Shown piece by piece: positions 10,741 through 22,096 of a DNA stretch of 64,000 bases (position 1 is the first letter of the stretch; each line of letters starts with the position of its first letter). Location: the NCBI RefSeq assembly GCF_018687715.1, contig NC_056756.1, forward strand, positions 40,644,480-40,708,479, given 5' to 3'. The DNA comes from Carya illinoinensis (lineage: Eukaryota; Streptophyta; Magnoliopsida; Fagales; Juglandaceae). The position numbers and the translations under genes are program-made. A model generated the notes under the pieces. It had not been told where the DNA came from. It was given only the letters and a program-made list of their open reading frames with translations, and did not search any database.

Positions 10741-10820
10741 TTTTACACACTTCACTAATATGATTGATTGAATATTAAAACAAATTAACGCAATTAATTA
10801 CATTAGTGAAGTGTGCAAAA
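10741..10820. repeat. Short inverted repeat (hairpin)
   Basis: TTTTACACACTTCACTAAT (10741-10759) pairs with ATTAGTGAAGTGTGCAAAA (10802-10820), 18 of 19 bases, around a 42-base loop. Confidence 0.7.
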
Positions 10821-10930
10821 ATACGTACAAGTAACTATATGTATCATTACTCTTGCAAATAATACATTAAATACAGGACAATTAACAAAACTCAAAATGG
10901 TTTAAATAAAGGGAAAATGATAGGAGAACT

Positions 10931-11538
10931 TAGGGATGTAACCGGTCTGGTTTGGTTAGATTTTGGGAGGATCGAACCGTTATGCACCGGTTTTGCATTT
11001 TTCAAAATCGATTATGCACCGATTACCCTCCTAAATCGGTAGTCCAGTTTTAATTTACTATATATAGTATATAATATTATAGTGATAATATATTGTAGTA
11101 TATTTTAATATATATTATAATTGTATTATAGACTATGATGATATATTATAATATATAGTCATATAGTATTAGTATAACTATTAATATTTACTATATAATA
11201 TTAGTATAACTATTAATACAATAAACAAAATGATATAAGATTTTAAAATTTAATATTATATTAATTAGTAATTTATCATATAATAGAAAACTATTTTATA
11301 TATAGTTATATATTATATATAAATATTATATACAATATAAAAAATTAAAATATATATATATATAAACCGGTTCGGTTTTATAAAAAGAAAAATCAGAATC
11401 GGATCGATTTTGACCGGTTTTAAGAAAAATAAAATTGGTACCGGATCGAACCAAACTCGAGACTGGACTGATCCCATCGGTTTGGTCCAGTTCAGTCCGG
11501 TTTACCGGTTTATAGATTTTTTTTTTTTTACACCCCTA
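10931..11538. mobile_element. hAT-type MITE
   Basis: 608 bp. It starts TAGGGATGTAACCGG and its inverted right end reads TAGGGGTGTAAAAAA. The flanks GGAGAACT (10923-10930) and GGGGAACC (11539-11546) look like an 8-bp duplication with two transition differences. Subterminal AACCGGTTCGGTTT-like words recur in both arms around an AT-rich core. It shares the TAGGGRTG ends of the hAT element at 6014. Confidence 0.72.
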
Positions 11539-12631
11539 GGGGAACCGAAAGTGGTGCCCAATTTGATCATTCTGTATTTTTTTATTTAAATGATTAAAAA
11601 AATTATTATTCTTGAATATTTTTTTAAAAATATTTAAAAAAATTATAGTACAATTGTAACATTATTTTCGACTCCCTAGCATTGTCCTTAGATAGGGTAC
11701 ATACACAGTATAGCATTACTTATTTTTATCTTGATACTTGCATTTGGTATAATGATATAGTTATAGTTTAAGGGTGTGAAGTTCTCATTTTAATAAATAA
11801 AAAAAAAGTAAGGTTTATTATTAAATTTTTTTTTTGTCTGTCATAAATTTATTTATTTTTTTAAAAAATAATTATATAAAGCTTGCATATCTTAATACTG
11901 CAAATATTATTTCTCTCATATTTATAAAATATAATAAAAATAAGATAGTAGTATAATATGTAAAGAGTAATACTATATATAATTATAAATTACGTAATTT
12001 TTATGTATTATTTTTTTAAAAAAATAATAATCTGTTATTAAAAAATTAATTTTTTTTTATATAAATCTGATATTTATTAAAAAAAACGTACGATACTAAT
12101 ATAACTCATGATTTTAAATGTCATTTCTGTTGCATAGGTTGAACGAACCCTTACCAAAAACTAACATACTTGTGGAAACTAGCTACCAGCAATCTACCGT
12201 ACTGTACGTGATAAAAGAGGTGAAATAAAGTGGTTTTGGAAATGGAACAAAATAATTAAAAATAAATAAATAATGTCTGCTTGGAAAAATAAATAAATAA
12301 ATAAAATAAATAATGTCTGCTACAGTTTAGTGCTTTCTACTTAGAATTCAAAATGGGAACTTAGATCCAATCCAATTGAAAAAGTTGAGTGGGTACCCCC
12401 CGCACCGCTTCACCTACCGAATAATTTAATAAGGAAAACACTAAAGTCACCGGCCCAAATTTTTTTTTTAAATTTTTTTTCCTTAATGATTAAGAATTTT
12501 TTTTAATATTATTATAATTTTTTTATATGTTTTTAAAATGTTTAAAACTATTAAAAAATGATTTGAAAAAAAAAACAGTTTTTTTCGCCTAACGGTGGCA
12601 GGAGCCACTTGTAACACCATCTATTTAACAA
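11539..12631. other. Gene-free AT-rich stretch
   Basis: No gene recognised. A possible further MITE lies near 11965-12130 (partly inverted ends, no clear target duplication). A direct repeat of AAATAATGTCTGCT occurs near 12269 and 12310. Confidence 0.5.
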
Positions 12632-12976
12632 GGAAAATGATAGGAATCCCGTTGGGAGATCCCGTTCATTTGTCACGCTCCTTTTTTTGTTTTTTTTGAA
12701 ATTTTTTTTACAGAAAAATTAAGAAAATGTTGTTTAATTATATTGTGAATTTTATTATTTTTTTAAAATATTTAAAAGTGTTAAAAAAATGATTTAAAAA
12801 ATTATTTAAAAGTGTTTTTTTCTTACTTTTTTGATATCATTCTTTAACACTTTTAAATATTTTAAAAAAATGAATAAAATTTACAATATAATTAAATATA
12901 ATTTTCTTAATTTTTTATAAAAAAAATTAACAAAAACATATTAACGAAACAAGTTAACGGGATCCTGACATTGTCC
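12632..12976. mobile_element. Mutator-type foldback MITE
   Basis: 345 bp between two copies of the 9-bp sequence ATTTAACAA (12623-12631 and 12977-12985). The left end GGAAAATGATAGGAATCCCG pairs with the inverted right end GGACAATGTCAGGATCCCG. Inside, two arms of roughly 120 bp (GTTTAATTATATTGTGAATT and its inverse) make nearly the whole element self-complementary. Confidence 0.87.
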
Positions 12977-12985
12977 ATTTAACAA

Positions 12986-13676
12986 AGGATGTCTCCCTAA
13001 TCAACCGTCAGACATTACAGAACTAACAATGACACACTACCTTCGGCTTCACCAGTACTCAATCACCATTGGCGCTACTTTTTCTTTTTCTTAAAGGGCT
13101 CAATAATTTATATTAACATGTCACATTTTGACTAATTATTTCTATCAACTTGGAAAGGATGGGGTTAACTGGCGAGAATCTTATGAGCAGCTAAAGGAAA
13201 TATTTTATATTTTATTATAAGTCAGTGTATAGTCTGTAGAGTATATATAGTAAAGTATTTACCTAATATAATTTAATTTAAAAAATAAATTTAAAATTTG
13301 AATTTTTTAAATAAAATCTTACCAGATAAATTTTGTAGATGATGTGTTCTACACACCAACTTTACTTGAGAATAGCATATCTCTTACTGAAGAGTTGAAC
13401 TAACATGTGGAATGATCACTCTTAAATTCAAAACATACTGATGAGAAAATAAGGGTAATAGATCATGATAACAATCGCTACAACTCATTGGGAAGCAAGG
13501 GGGAAATCAGAAAGAAGAGGAAGAAGGGACAACGCAGAACCGGTTCACTCAATTGCCACGTAGGGTGTGGGTTGTGGGGTTTGGCAGACAGGCTGATGGG
13601 GAGATTTTCTGAAGCTGCAAAATTGGGCAAATCATCATCAAACACTTCATCTAATATGGTAACAGATAAATCATAA
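12986..13676. other. Gene-free stretch
   Basis: AT-rich, with no recognisable coding unit. A short open frame on the minus strand (13478-13711) runs into the neighbouring copia remnant and looks accidental. Confidence 0.5.
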
Positions 13677-14158
13677 GACCAACCTCTCCCTCTTGGCTTC
13701 CTAGCAATCATCTCTCACTCAATCACAATCATCCATCAAATCCTCCACCTCCTCCCTATCTAATCTCAACCATGCCATCCATGCCAAATTGACCCACACC
13801 ACTTATCTCTTATTGCACGCTCATTTGGTTCCATATTTTCTTTGAAGGCCGACAATTTTTTTGGCTATATTGATGGCACTCTACATTGCTCGCCTTAGTT
13901 TCAACCTATCATTGATTGACCAACCTCTCCCTCTTGGCTTCCTAGCAATCATCTCTCACTCAATCACAATCATCCATCAAATCCTCCACCTCCTCCCTAT
14001 CTAATCTCAACCATGCCATCCATGCCAAATTGACCCACACCACTTATCTCTTATTGCACGCTCATTTGGTTCCATATTTTCTTTGAAGGCCGACAATTTT
14101 TTTTGGCTATATTGATGGCACTCTACATTGCTCGCCTTAGTTTCAACCTATCATTGAT
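13677..14158 (+). repeat. 241-bp tandem duplication of a copia gag fragment
   Basis: The segment 13677-13917 is repeated at 13918-14158 almost without change (one extra T in the second copy). Part of it translates to a decayed copia Gag N-terminus (RSFGSIFSLKADNFFGYIDG, then TLHCSP), the segment just after the Gag start in common plant copia elements. The rest of this element resumes at 17300. Confidence 0.82.
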
Positions 14159-14370
14159 GCAAATTAGGAGGATGCTCCATAATTAGTGGAGATATTTTAA
14201 TTAATAATGATCTTTTTCTAATTGTTATTTTCTAGTTTTATTTTATCTGCAACTATTATTTCCTAATTAGATTAGTATTCTATTTTGTTAGCTATTTAAG
14301 AATCAATGATGTATAATTAAAGCGAATTTTCGAAATGATTAATGAAATTGCATATTTGATCCTGAGAAGC
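14155..14370 (+). repeat. Inverted partial LTR of the gypsy element
   Basis: Mirror image of 14510-14725. It begins TGATGCAAATTAGG and stops at ..GATCCTGAGAA, in mid-LTR, where the end of the full minus-strand LTR begins. Together they form a 216-bp inverted repeat around a 139-bp spacer. Confidence 0.85.
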
Positions 14371-14725
14371 ACCAACTTCCTGGTTCAACCTCACGTCAAT
14401 GCCAAGAAAAGAAAAGCACGTAATCTTTTTTTATAAAGTTGGAATCTCTCCAAGAAAATAAATTAATAGATTTTTGGTGTCTCACCAGACTAGTTCTTTC
14501 TCAGGATCAAACATGCAATTTCATTAATCATTCCAAAAATCCTTTTAATTGTACATCCTTGATCCTTAAATAACTAACAAAATAGAATACTAATTTAATT
14601 AGGAAATAACAATTGCAGATAGAAACTAGAAAATACTAATCTAACTAGGAAATAATAATTAGAAAAATATAATTATTAATTAAAATATCTCCACTAATTA
14701 TGGAGCATCCTCCTAATTTGCGTCA
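14371..14725 (-). repeat. 3' LTR of gypsy element
   Basis: Matches 16930-17294 with several base differences and small indels. The last few bases at the junction with the inverted piece differ from the other LTR (GGTGCTT against GGCACCA). Confidence 0.82.
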
Positions 14726-14987
14726 ATTGCCAGCTCCCCTGAAGAACTTGACTCTGGCAAGTTTTGACGAGTGTAAGCAGCAAATAGATGTGGATGTAAA
14801 CGCTGGACTTCCGATGCTTGCAACCAAACTAATTCTAGATTTGGACTGTTTTTCCACTGAACTAAAAACTTGTGATACCCTCCTCGACGAGTTGTAACAA
14901 ATTGGTGATCAAGAATAAAGGTAACCTTATCTCGAGTAGTTGTATTTGCTGAGACACGACGAGTTGGCGTCTGTGATACCTCTGGAG

Positions 14988-15293
14988 CTAGTAATGTGGA
15001 AAAATCATTTCATCACCCTTAAACTCAATGAGATCTTCTATGTTAAAAATCGGGCTAATACCAAAATTAGAAGGCAAACCAATGATATACGCGTTGGTGC
15101 CCAATTTCTTGGCGACTTTAAAAGGATCCGCCTGCCATGCATGAAGCTTGGTAAAACTCCCCGGAGGAAATCGCTCCGATCTTAAATCAATAAGAGCCAT
15201 ATCACCCATACTGAATTGCCTATCTTTGTGCCTTACTACCATTAGCACCATAGCTTCATCATGTATGACTTGAGAAAATTGACGCATGTTCAA
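14988..15293 (-). pseudogene. gypsy integrase C-terminal fragment
   Basis: An open frame of 101 codons reads QFSMGDMALIDLRSERFPPG, then SFTKLHAWQADPFKVAKKLG, then TNAYIIGLPSNFGISPIFNI and EDLIEFKGDE. This is the region downstream of the integrase core in plant gypsy elements (a GDxVxxxLRxERFPPG block leading to NAYxxxLPxxxxxSxxFNVxDL). The catalytic integrase core is missing. Confidence 0.82.
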
Positions 15294-15479
15294 AACTGGG
15301 ACAACTTCATTTTTGTCACAAATTCTGAGATCTGCAAAGGATCCAAAACAAATTTCTTACCTTTAAAATTAAATGAGTAAGTGTTAGTATACCCATCATA
15401 GGAAACCCTTAGATCATAGAGCCATGGACGCCACAATAACATGTGATAAACGGTCATAGGGATCACGTCGCACTAGGTC

Positions 15480-16740
15480 TCATCCACATATTTTTTTTCC
15501 CAATGAAAATTTAACCAAACATCGTTGCTTCACTAAGACTGAGTTGTCTTCATGCACCCAATTGATCCGATAAGGAGTATGATGCTTCTCAATCTTCAGC
15601 CCCAAACATTCTACGGCAGTTTCAGAAATCACATTCATGCCGCAACTAGGTAAATCCAATGCACCCAAGTGTTCTTCTTCATCGTGACTACCCCCATCGG
15701 TCTCCTCTTCCTCTGTTTCTTCAACAGCGTCCATTACCAATAATTCTTTTTCACATATGAAGGCTAACTTTTTATCTCTTGTAGGACACACAACAGCATA
15801 GTGTCCAAAACATTTACATTTATAACATTGTGGCCCTTCACTGGTAGCTTTTACTTTTCCTTTCTGGTCTCCAATCACCATGCCCATAGGTTGATCTTTT
15901 AGCAATGGTGGCTGTTGGAATGAAGGCATTGTGACACGTTCTGGTCTTGGATATGTTGATATCGTTTTCCTCCTAACCGAGGCCCCCATTTGTTTCTCAA
16001 TATGTAGTGCCAATTGATATGCCTATTGTACATTGATTAAACGTGCAGTCAACATCTCCTTGCGTAGATCATTATGTAATCCGATGCGGTATCAAGCTAA
16101 AGTTTGATGTTCGGTCTTCACAATCTTGCTACGGACAGTCAACTCATGGAAGCGGTCCGTAAATTGTTCAATACTCAATGACCTTTGCCTAGTTGTAACA
16201 TCTCTTTGAACATCATTTGCTCATAATTAATGGGCAAATATTTTTCCTTCAGTCGCTCTTTCATCTACTCCTAGTTAGAAATTGCTAGGGGTCGGGTACA
16301 ACGTATTTGTTTTTCCACACTTCCCCACCATGCTCGTGCATGCCCCTTCAATTTCATCCGAACATAAAGAACCTTTCGATCCTCTAATACAACAAACCAA
16401 TTGAAATAATCCTCAATAGCCATTAACTAGTCTTCAACAGCATTGGGCTCTAATTTTCCATAAAAATCTGGCACATCAACCTTCATCCTCTTAGTTAGTT
16501 CATCAAGAGGTTGATAATCTGTGCCATGTCCACCACGACGTCGGTAAAAATTTTGTCTATGACGTCAGATTCGAGGCTGACAATCCTCAAACTCTTAGTT
16601 TTCTTCATCTTCCCACTATTCATCATCATCTCTATCACTTTCGTCCAATACCTCCCCACGAATTGGGCCATGCCCTCTTCGATTGAAAGGTCTAAACTTC
16701 TCTTGAGCTTGATGCTCATCCATGGCATCTAATCAATGAG
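15480..16740 (-). pseudogene. gypsy gag and protease remnant
   Basis: Translation from about 16730 leftward gives a gypsy Gag broken by several stops (for example VDVPDFYGKLEPNAVEDWL, then HARAWWGSVEKQIR). An open stretch at 16013-15480 follows, with a CCHC zinc knuckle (CYKCKCFGHYAVVC), an acidic linker and the start of a pepsin-like protease region (NVISETAVECLGLKIE). A stop follows, and the sequence then jumps to integrase, so polymerase domains are lost. Confidence 0.8.
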
Positions 16741-16929
16741 TGAGTTGCTCTAAAACTATGACGATTTGATTGATTTGTTGCTATAAATTGGGCTATTCTG
16801 TGTTTTGGTTGTTCAAATTTTGGTTATTTGGATTTTGGTTATTTTTCATGGCATTCGAAGTACCACGACGGGTTATAGACATGGGGTGCTAAGCTCCTTA
16901 AGGAAGAAACCTTCCTCTGATGCCAAAAT

Positions 16930-17294
16930 TGGTGCCAACTTCCTAGTTCAACCTCGCGTCAATGCCAAGAAGAGAAAAGTACAGAATCTTTCTTTATAAA
17001 GTTAGAATCTCTTCAAGAAAATAAATTAATAGGTTTTTGATGTCTCACCAAGCTAGTCCCTTCTCAGGATCAAACATGTAATTTCATTAATCATTTCAAA
17101 AAGTCCCTTTAATTGTACATCATTGATTCTTAAATAGCCAACAAAATAAAATACTAATCTAACTAGGAAATAGCAATTGCAGATAGAATAAAACTAGAAA
17201 ATACTAATCTAACTAAGAAATAACAATTAGAAAAAAAATAATTATTAATTAAAATATCTCCATTAATTATAGAGCATCCTCCTAATTTGCATCA
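16930..17294 (-). repeat. 5' LTR of gypsy element
   Basis: 365 bp, starting TGATGCAAATTAGG and ending TTGGCACCA in minus-strand orientation. The primer-binding site follows after four bases. Confidence 0.85.
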
Positions 17295-17299
17295 ATCAC

Positions 17300-18500
17300 C
17301 TCTACCATTAACAATTTTGACAACCTCATGACCAATCTTGTCTATACCACTTGGTTTCAATAGGACAAACTGATATCAAATGGCATGTCCTCTACATTGA
17401 TTAAAGAAGTTCTTGGTCACGTTTTTGGTCTCCAGGCCTCTCGTGAGTTCGGCCCACTTTGGAAAGAATTCTCTTCTCAGTCAAAAGCCCGTGAGGTCAC
17501 TTCCGCCTTCATCTTGCAACTCTGAAGAAAGGCTTCCTATCTATTGCCGACTACTTCCACAAAGCTTAAACATAGGCACATACATTAGCTGTCATTGATG
17601 AACCTCTCAAAGATTGAAAGCTTCTTTCCTACATCTCGGCTCTAACGATAACTCTTTAGCCACCTCTATCACAACTCAAATAGATCCCATATGTGTTGAT
17701 GAACTCCATGGTCATCTTCTTACTCATAGTCAACACCTTGAACACACTTTTTCTATCGATCTATATCAAACCAGTGTCGATGTGGGTCAGCATAACAATC
17801 ATACCAACAAAAACCAATGATTCTACATCTCAATTTCCACCTTTAAATCGTCCCACCTATCAGGTTTGCCTCAATCTTGGACATACTACAACAAATTGGT
17901 ATCATCGATGTGACCATGGCTTCCAGTGTGAGAATCAACCTCCATCTGCCCACTACACTTCTTAATCTCAAGCACCTGATCTCAATTGGTACCCTAACAT
18001 TCGTTCCACCAATCACCTAACAAATGACTTAGCCAAACTCAATGTGCAAGCTGAAAAATGCCATGGTCCAAATCAAGTACAAGTTGGAAATGGTTAAGGT
18101 TTGGACATTATTTACATTGGTTCAACTCATCTTCCCGCACCTTTTCTGTACAATATTACATGTGCCTCATTAAAAAAATATATATATATTTCAATTAATC
18201 AGTTTACTGACTAAAATCACACATGATTCATTGAATTTCATCCATATTTTCTTATTGTCAAGAACTTTCACACAAGGAATCTACTATTGTAAGGCCCAAT
18301 AAAAGGTGCTCTCTACCTTTGGCCTTTATCCTCAACCTTTTCTAGTATTGCTTGTGTTGGTGAATGTGTTTCTTTCTCATAATGGCATCATCGTCGATTC
18401 GTCTAAGCCATCCTGCATTTAACACCGTTCGTCGAGTGTTGTCCTCTTTCAAACTTCCAATGTTCGGCAATAAAGTCCCTTCTCACACAGGGTAATCATT
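17300..18500 (+). pseudogene. Decayed copia gag-protease-preintegrase, continuing from 13677
   Basis: Multiple frames together read as a copia polyprotein: Gag (LGSNDNSLATSITTQIDPIC, then VDELHGHLLTHSQHLEHTFS), a zinc-knuckle relic (CQVCLNLGHTTTNWYHR-like, about 17860-17905), a mutated protease region (DLNWYPNIRSTNHLTNDLAKL, with the active-site motif lost), then DIIYIGSTHLPAP, FHPYFLIVKNFHTRNLLL and the pre-integrase segment SHPAFNTVRRVLSSFKLPM (about 18400-18470). Frameshifts and stops are frequent, so this is an old insertion. The gypsy element at 14155-17294 split it later. Confidence 0.75.
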
Positions 18501-19246
18501 TTCATAACTCTTATTTAATGAATGAACTAATGTCATTAAGTGCATTTGATGAGATTGACGTACATAAGACTTAAATCTCATGTCAGTTTTTAATTTCACA
18601 CGACTAGTGATAAAATTATGTTTTTTTTCTTATAAGACTATAGTGTGTTGATCAAGGCAATCCTTAATTATAGAAGTGAAGACTTCCCATCAACATCATG
18701 TGTTTTCATATTCTGAGCATGATCAACATGCATATTGAGAAAAACTTGAAGATTTTCTCAATTTCTCTAAAGCCAATTAACTTGATGAACATGCATGATC
18801 GGCATCCTTTATGCATGATTATGCATATTGAGAAATGAAACCCAATCTTCACTACTCCCTTTGGCTGCCAATCTGTCCCTTATCTTCTCTATGCATGTCT
18901 GATTCAGAAATTGAAAGTGCCAGGAAAGTGTGTTCTCCTCTGGTTGTGCCCCAAACTCTTACATTTGTAATCCGGGTGCCATTTCTCCTCACACAGGGTA
19001 ATAAAGTCCCTTCTCAACCCCTTTTTTCCTTCATTAAAAAGAGTTATGAAGATGATTGTGTCTATCATTACTCATAAAATTTGAAGAATAGAGATTGTGA
19101 AATCACCACTTATTTCAAAAGCTTAAGCTGAAAGGGAAGAGGTGGATTTTATTATTTATTATTTATTTTATATTTTAACACTCTCTCTCACGTGTAGGCC
19201 AGACTCTCCCTTAATAAGTAGGCTAACACATGAAATATTTAATTAA
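18501..19246. other. No gene recognised
   Basis: The sequence TCACACAGGGTAAT occurs near 18485 and again near 18990, which may mark a small insertion between them. Short ORFs here have no recognisable similarity. Confidence 0.45.
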
Positions 19247-19530
19247 GAGAAATTATATTTGCAGTCCCCACTTGGCGACTGCATATGCAAGCCTTTTATT
19301 AAAGGAGAAAAAACATCATTTTAGAAGGGAGATTTTTGTAATTTTAAAATTTTTTAAAGATAAAATTACCTAAGTCTGCATTACAGTCCCCAAATAGGGA
19401 TTGTATGTAACATTGCTCATTAATTAAATAGGATAGAGTGTAGAGTTAGGGTTCAAACTCAAGACCTCCGCGCATGCTCTGATACAATGTGAAATCACCA
19501 CTTATCCCAAAAGTTTAAGATGATGGGTTA
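19093..19530. repeat. Direct repeat pair around a MITE
   Basis: TGTGAAATCACCACTTAT begins both a copy near 19096 and one near 19489, each followed by a variant of CAAAAGYTTAAGMTGA. The spacer contains CACTCTCTCTCACGTGTAGG and the MITE at 19247. The family is not identified; a decayed retroelement relic is likely. Confidence 0.5.
19247..19418. mobile_element. Mutator-type MITE
   Basis: 172 bp between TTTAATTAA (19238-19246) and ATTAATTAA (19419-19427), a 9-bp duplication with one mismatch. The left end GAGAAATTATATTTGCAGTC pairs with the inverted right end GAGCAATGTTACATACAATC. Same end pattern as 9155, 22366 and 24691. Confidence 0.82.
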
Positions 19531-19694
19531 TCATTGGTTGTGTGTGTGATAACCTAATGTTCAGCAACTACCATGAACATAACTAATATGTTATTGTAAC
19601 TTGATTGCTACCGGCAATTAAAAAGGAAAATCCTACTTATATTATGCAATCCATTAATTATCATATTAACCCTTGTACAAGCAAAGGCTAGGAA

Positions 19695-22096
19695 TCAATC
19701 ACACAGCTTGATAAGAACCTTCACACAATCAGGTTGTTTCAGTTGCTCAAATGCTTTATCTATGTCTTCCAATCTAACTTCGTGAGTCAAAAGTTCATCA
19801 AGTTGGATTTCCTGTGGAAGAGAATATAACAATATTTCAAAAGTTATGAGAACTCAACATGATTGATAAATGTTGGTTAATTATGGTAATTTTACACTAT
19901 ATGGAACATGGTGATGTCCCTACAAAACAAAACAACATGACATGACTTGAATAAGAAGTTCAAATAAGATCATGCATCCTGCTTGCTATCTTAGATGCTA
20001 AAGCAAACATATATGAGACATAGTAAAACAGTGCTTCCAGCCAAGTGGCAATAACAATTGGTCGATTTATGAGACGACATGTTTTAAACTGAATGGAGAC
20101 TATCAATTTCAGTTGAAATTGAGAGGATCATACAAAATTAGATGCTTCGAGTCAAGTAGCAATGGAAATTTGGGTTAATGGGTGGCAGTTTTTATTGTGT
20201 CTAGCTTAAAGTTGCAACTAAGATGCATGCTGCTATATCGGATGCTAAGATCAGACATATAAGACATAGAAAACAATGTACGTTTGCAAGTGTAGATGGT
20301 ACTTTTATTCATAATAATTCACCTTATTTTTGCATTTGTCGATTATAATAGGAAGGTCAGTTTTGGCTCTGAGCCCACCAAAAATGGAACCCTTCAAATT
20401 CCCACCAAACACTAGGGAAAGGAAATTGATCTCCACAGTTGCATGATTTCCTTCTCCAATTACTATTGTTTGACCTTTTCCCTTATCACCACCAACAAAA
20501 GATTACAGATTATTAATAAATAACTTATAATTAACTTATATTTGAATTGATAAAAGTACCATTTTTGTTGCTTGGAGAGCTTCATTGACCAAGGGTGCAA
20601 CCCCTGTGCATTCAAAGCAATAATCCACACCCATTCCACCTGTTAATTCTTTAACTAGCTTGGAAATAGATTTATGGACATCTCTTTCAGGATTTATAAA
20701 GTCAGTCATTCCAAAAGCTTCTCCTTTTGTTCTTTTTGTCTCATTTTTGTCAATGCCAATTATCTTTGCTGCCCCTTGCATTCTGGCCCCTTCAATTGCC
20801 TGCAATTTCCATAACAGGAAAAACAAATGGTCTCACTTTTAAAAGTTTCTTGATTTATCTCGAATCACAAACGGTAGAAACTAATATAAAAATGGGTCCT
20901 AGAGTTATAAAGTAAAATAAAAACTGCCCTCTTTTTGTTGTCAAGTAGGGACATGCTGCAAATTCAATAGGAACACAAGTATCAGCAATAAAAGCTAAAG
21001 GCATATTCATACCCCTAATCCAACAGCACCAAGACCAAGAACAGCAACACTTGATCCTTTTTCAACCCCAACTTCCTTCCAAGCAGCCCCAAATCCAGTT
21101 GAAAATCCACATGAGAGAAAACTAGCATGATGTAGATTTACGCTTGGATCAAGCTTGAGGATGTAATTAGCATCAACAACCAAGTACTCAGACCATGTAG
21201 AGCAAGAAAAGGAGTGATACAGCATCTGGCCTCTTGCAGTCATTCTTGAAGTGCCATCAGGCATAAGTCCACTGAAGGGTACTGGGTATTTAAGGCACAA
21301 GTTGGTCTTTCCTGACAAACAATTCTCACAGTCTTGGCACTCCCCAAGGAAGGTTGGAATGACAAGATCTCCTTCTTTAAGATCTGTTACTTCCTCACCC
21401 ACACTCTCTATTACACTGCAATCACATAGTTTACTTCACAATATTATGTAAGGCATCCAATATTATTGCAAACTTTGCTCGCTCATAATTACGAAAATGT
21501 GACCGACTCCCGAAGCAAAAACATCTAACTTCAAACAGTGCAGAGAATTTCAAGGAATTAAAGAGAGTTGAAAAGAGAAGTTTACCCAACACCTTCATGT
21601 CCTAAAACTCGAGGGAAAGCAGGCTGTAGAACAACAAGGAATGATATCAAATCGTCTATCCCAAAGGAAAAAAGTACATATTACAAACAGGACAACCAAA
21701 CACAGCAAGGAAGAAAGAATACTAACGATTGGGAAGCCATTTGTTAATAAGATGTCGGTGTGGCACACACTAGCATACAGGGTTTTGATGCGTGCTTCAC
21801 ATGATTTTGGTGGCTCCACTTGTATCTCTTCCACCTTCACCGGCTCCCCCATCCCCCAACACACCACCGCTGCCATGCACCACCAATTGACATGAATTAT
21901 ATATATATGTATGAGAGAGAGAGAGACAGAGAGAGTACTGACTTGAAATGGCGAAAAGATCAAAGAAACTGAGTGATTGAACTATATATATGCAGTATAT
22001 CATCTGCTACTCCACAAGTAAAAGATAAATATTATAGGGCTAATTATATGTATATATACCTTTGCATGTTATGACCAGAGAATCGCTCTTGGACAT
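19695..22096 (-). CDS. Alcohol dehydrogenase-like protein, 7 exons, intact
   Basis: Zinc-dependent medium-chain dehydrogenase expected to interconvert alcohols and aldehydes with NAD in the cytosol; the substrate is not predictable. Exons: 22060-22096, 21727-21869, 21586-21623, 21013-21415, 20560-20799, 20323-20481, 19695-19811. All introns are GT-AG, and the joined 1137 nt give 378 residues plus TGA, the usual family length. The start [12 protein letters not shown] gives the expected ADH N-terminus. Catalytic-zinc ligands are Cys48 (SVCHTD), His69 (GHEGVG) and Cys175 ([13 protein letters not shown]). The structural-zinc cysteines are 99, 102, 105 and 113. The Rossmann motif GLGAVG is at 200-205, with the NAD-selecting Asp at 224. 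The C-terminal half carries [13 protein letters not shown] and [14 protein letters not shown], typical of the plant ADH-like branch rather than classical ADH1. A MITE lies 270 bp upstream. Copies A and B are its damaged relatives. Confidence 0.93.

Larger units (their letters stand above)
9384..10930. other. Gene-free stretch with local repeats
   Basis: Contains a T run (about 9458-9477), a tandem pair (9678-9867), a CT microsatellite (10175-10222) and a small hairpin (10741-10820). Short ORFs are present, but none resembles a known protein. Confidence 0.55.
14155..17294 (-). mobile_element. Ty3/gypsy LTR retrotransposon with an extra inverted LTR piece
   Basis: Inserted into the decayed copia, with near-matching 5-bp flanks ATCAT (14150-14154) and ATCAC (17295-17299). 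Read leftward: 5' LTR 17294-16930, primer-binding site TGGCATCAGAGG (16925-16914), gag, protease fragment, integrase C-terminus, purine-rich tract next to 14726, and 3' LTR 14725 to about 14371. Beyond the 3' LTR lies a 216-bp piece of the same LTR in the opposite orientation (14155-14370), so the outer ends of the insertion are inverted copies (TGATGCAAATTAGG). The interior is only about 2.2 kb; reverse transcriptase and most of the integrase are gone. Confidence 0.85.

Noticed and set aside
11960..12130. Additional MITE with GAGTAATACT end
   Set aside because: Inverted ends are weak and no target-site duplication was found, so it is only mentioned in the intergenic entry.
14700..14897. Plus-strand ORF of 65 codons near the gypsy 3' LTR
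   Set aside because: It overlaps the LTR and the region before it on the wrong strand, with no similarity.
18382..18490. Possible first exon of a host gene (MASSSIRLSHPAFNTVRRVL ... before GTAATC)
   Set aside because: In context it is the copia pre-integrase segment (WHxRLGHPAFNTVRR-like) following the protease remnant, with a shifted frame giving a chance ATG.
19440..19470. Box B-like sequence GGTTCAAACTC suggesting a SINE or tRNA
   Set aside because: No box A at the proper distance and no cloverleaf; the surrounding direct repeat suggests a different relic.
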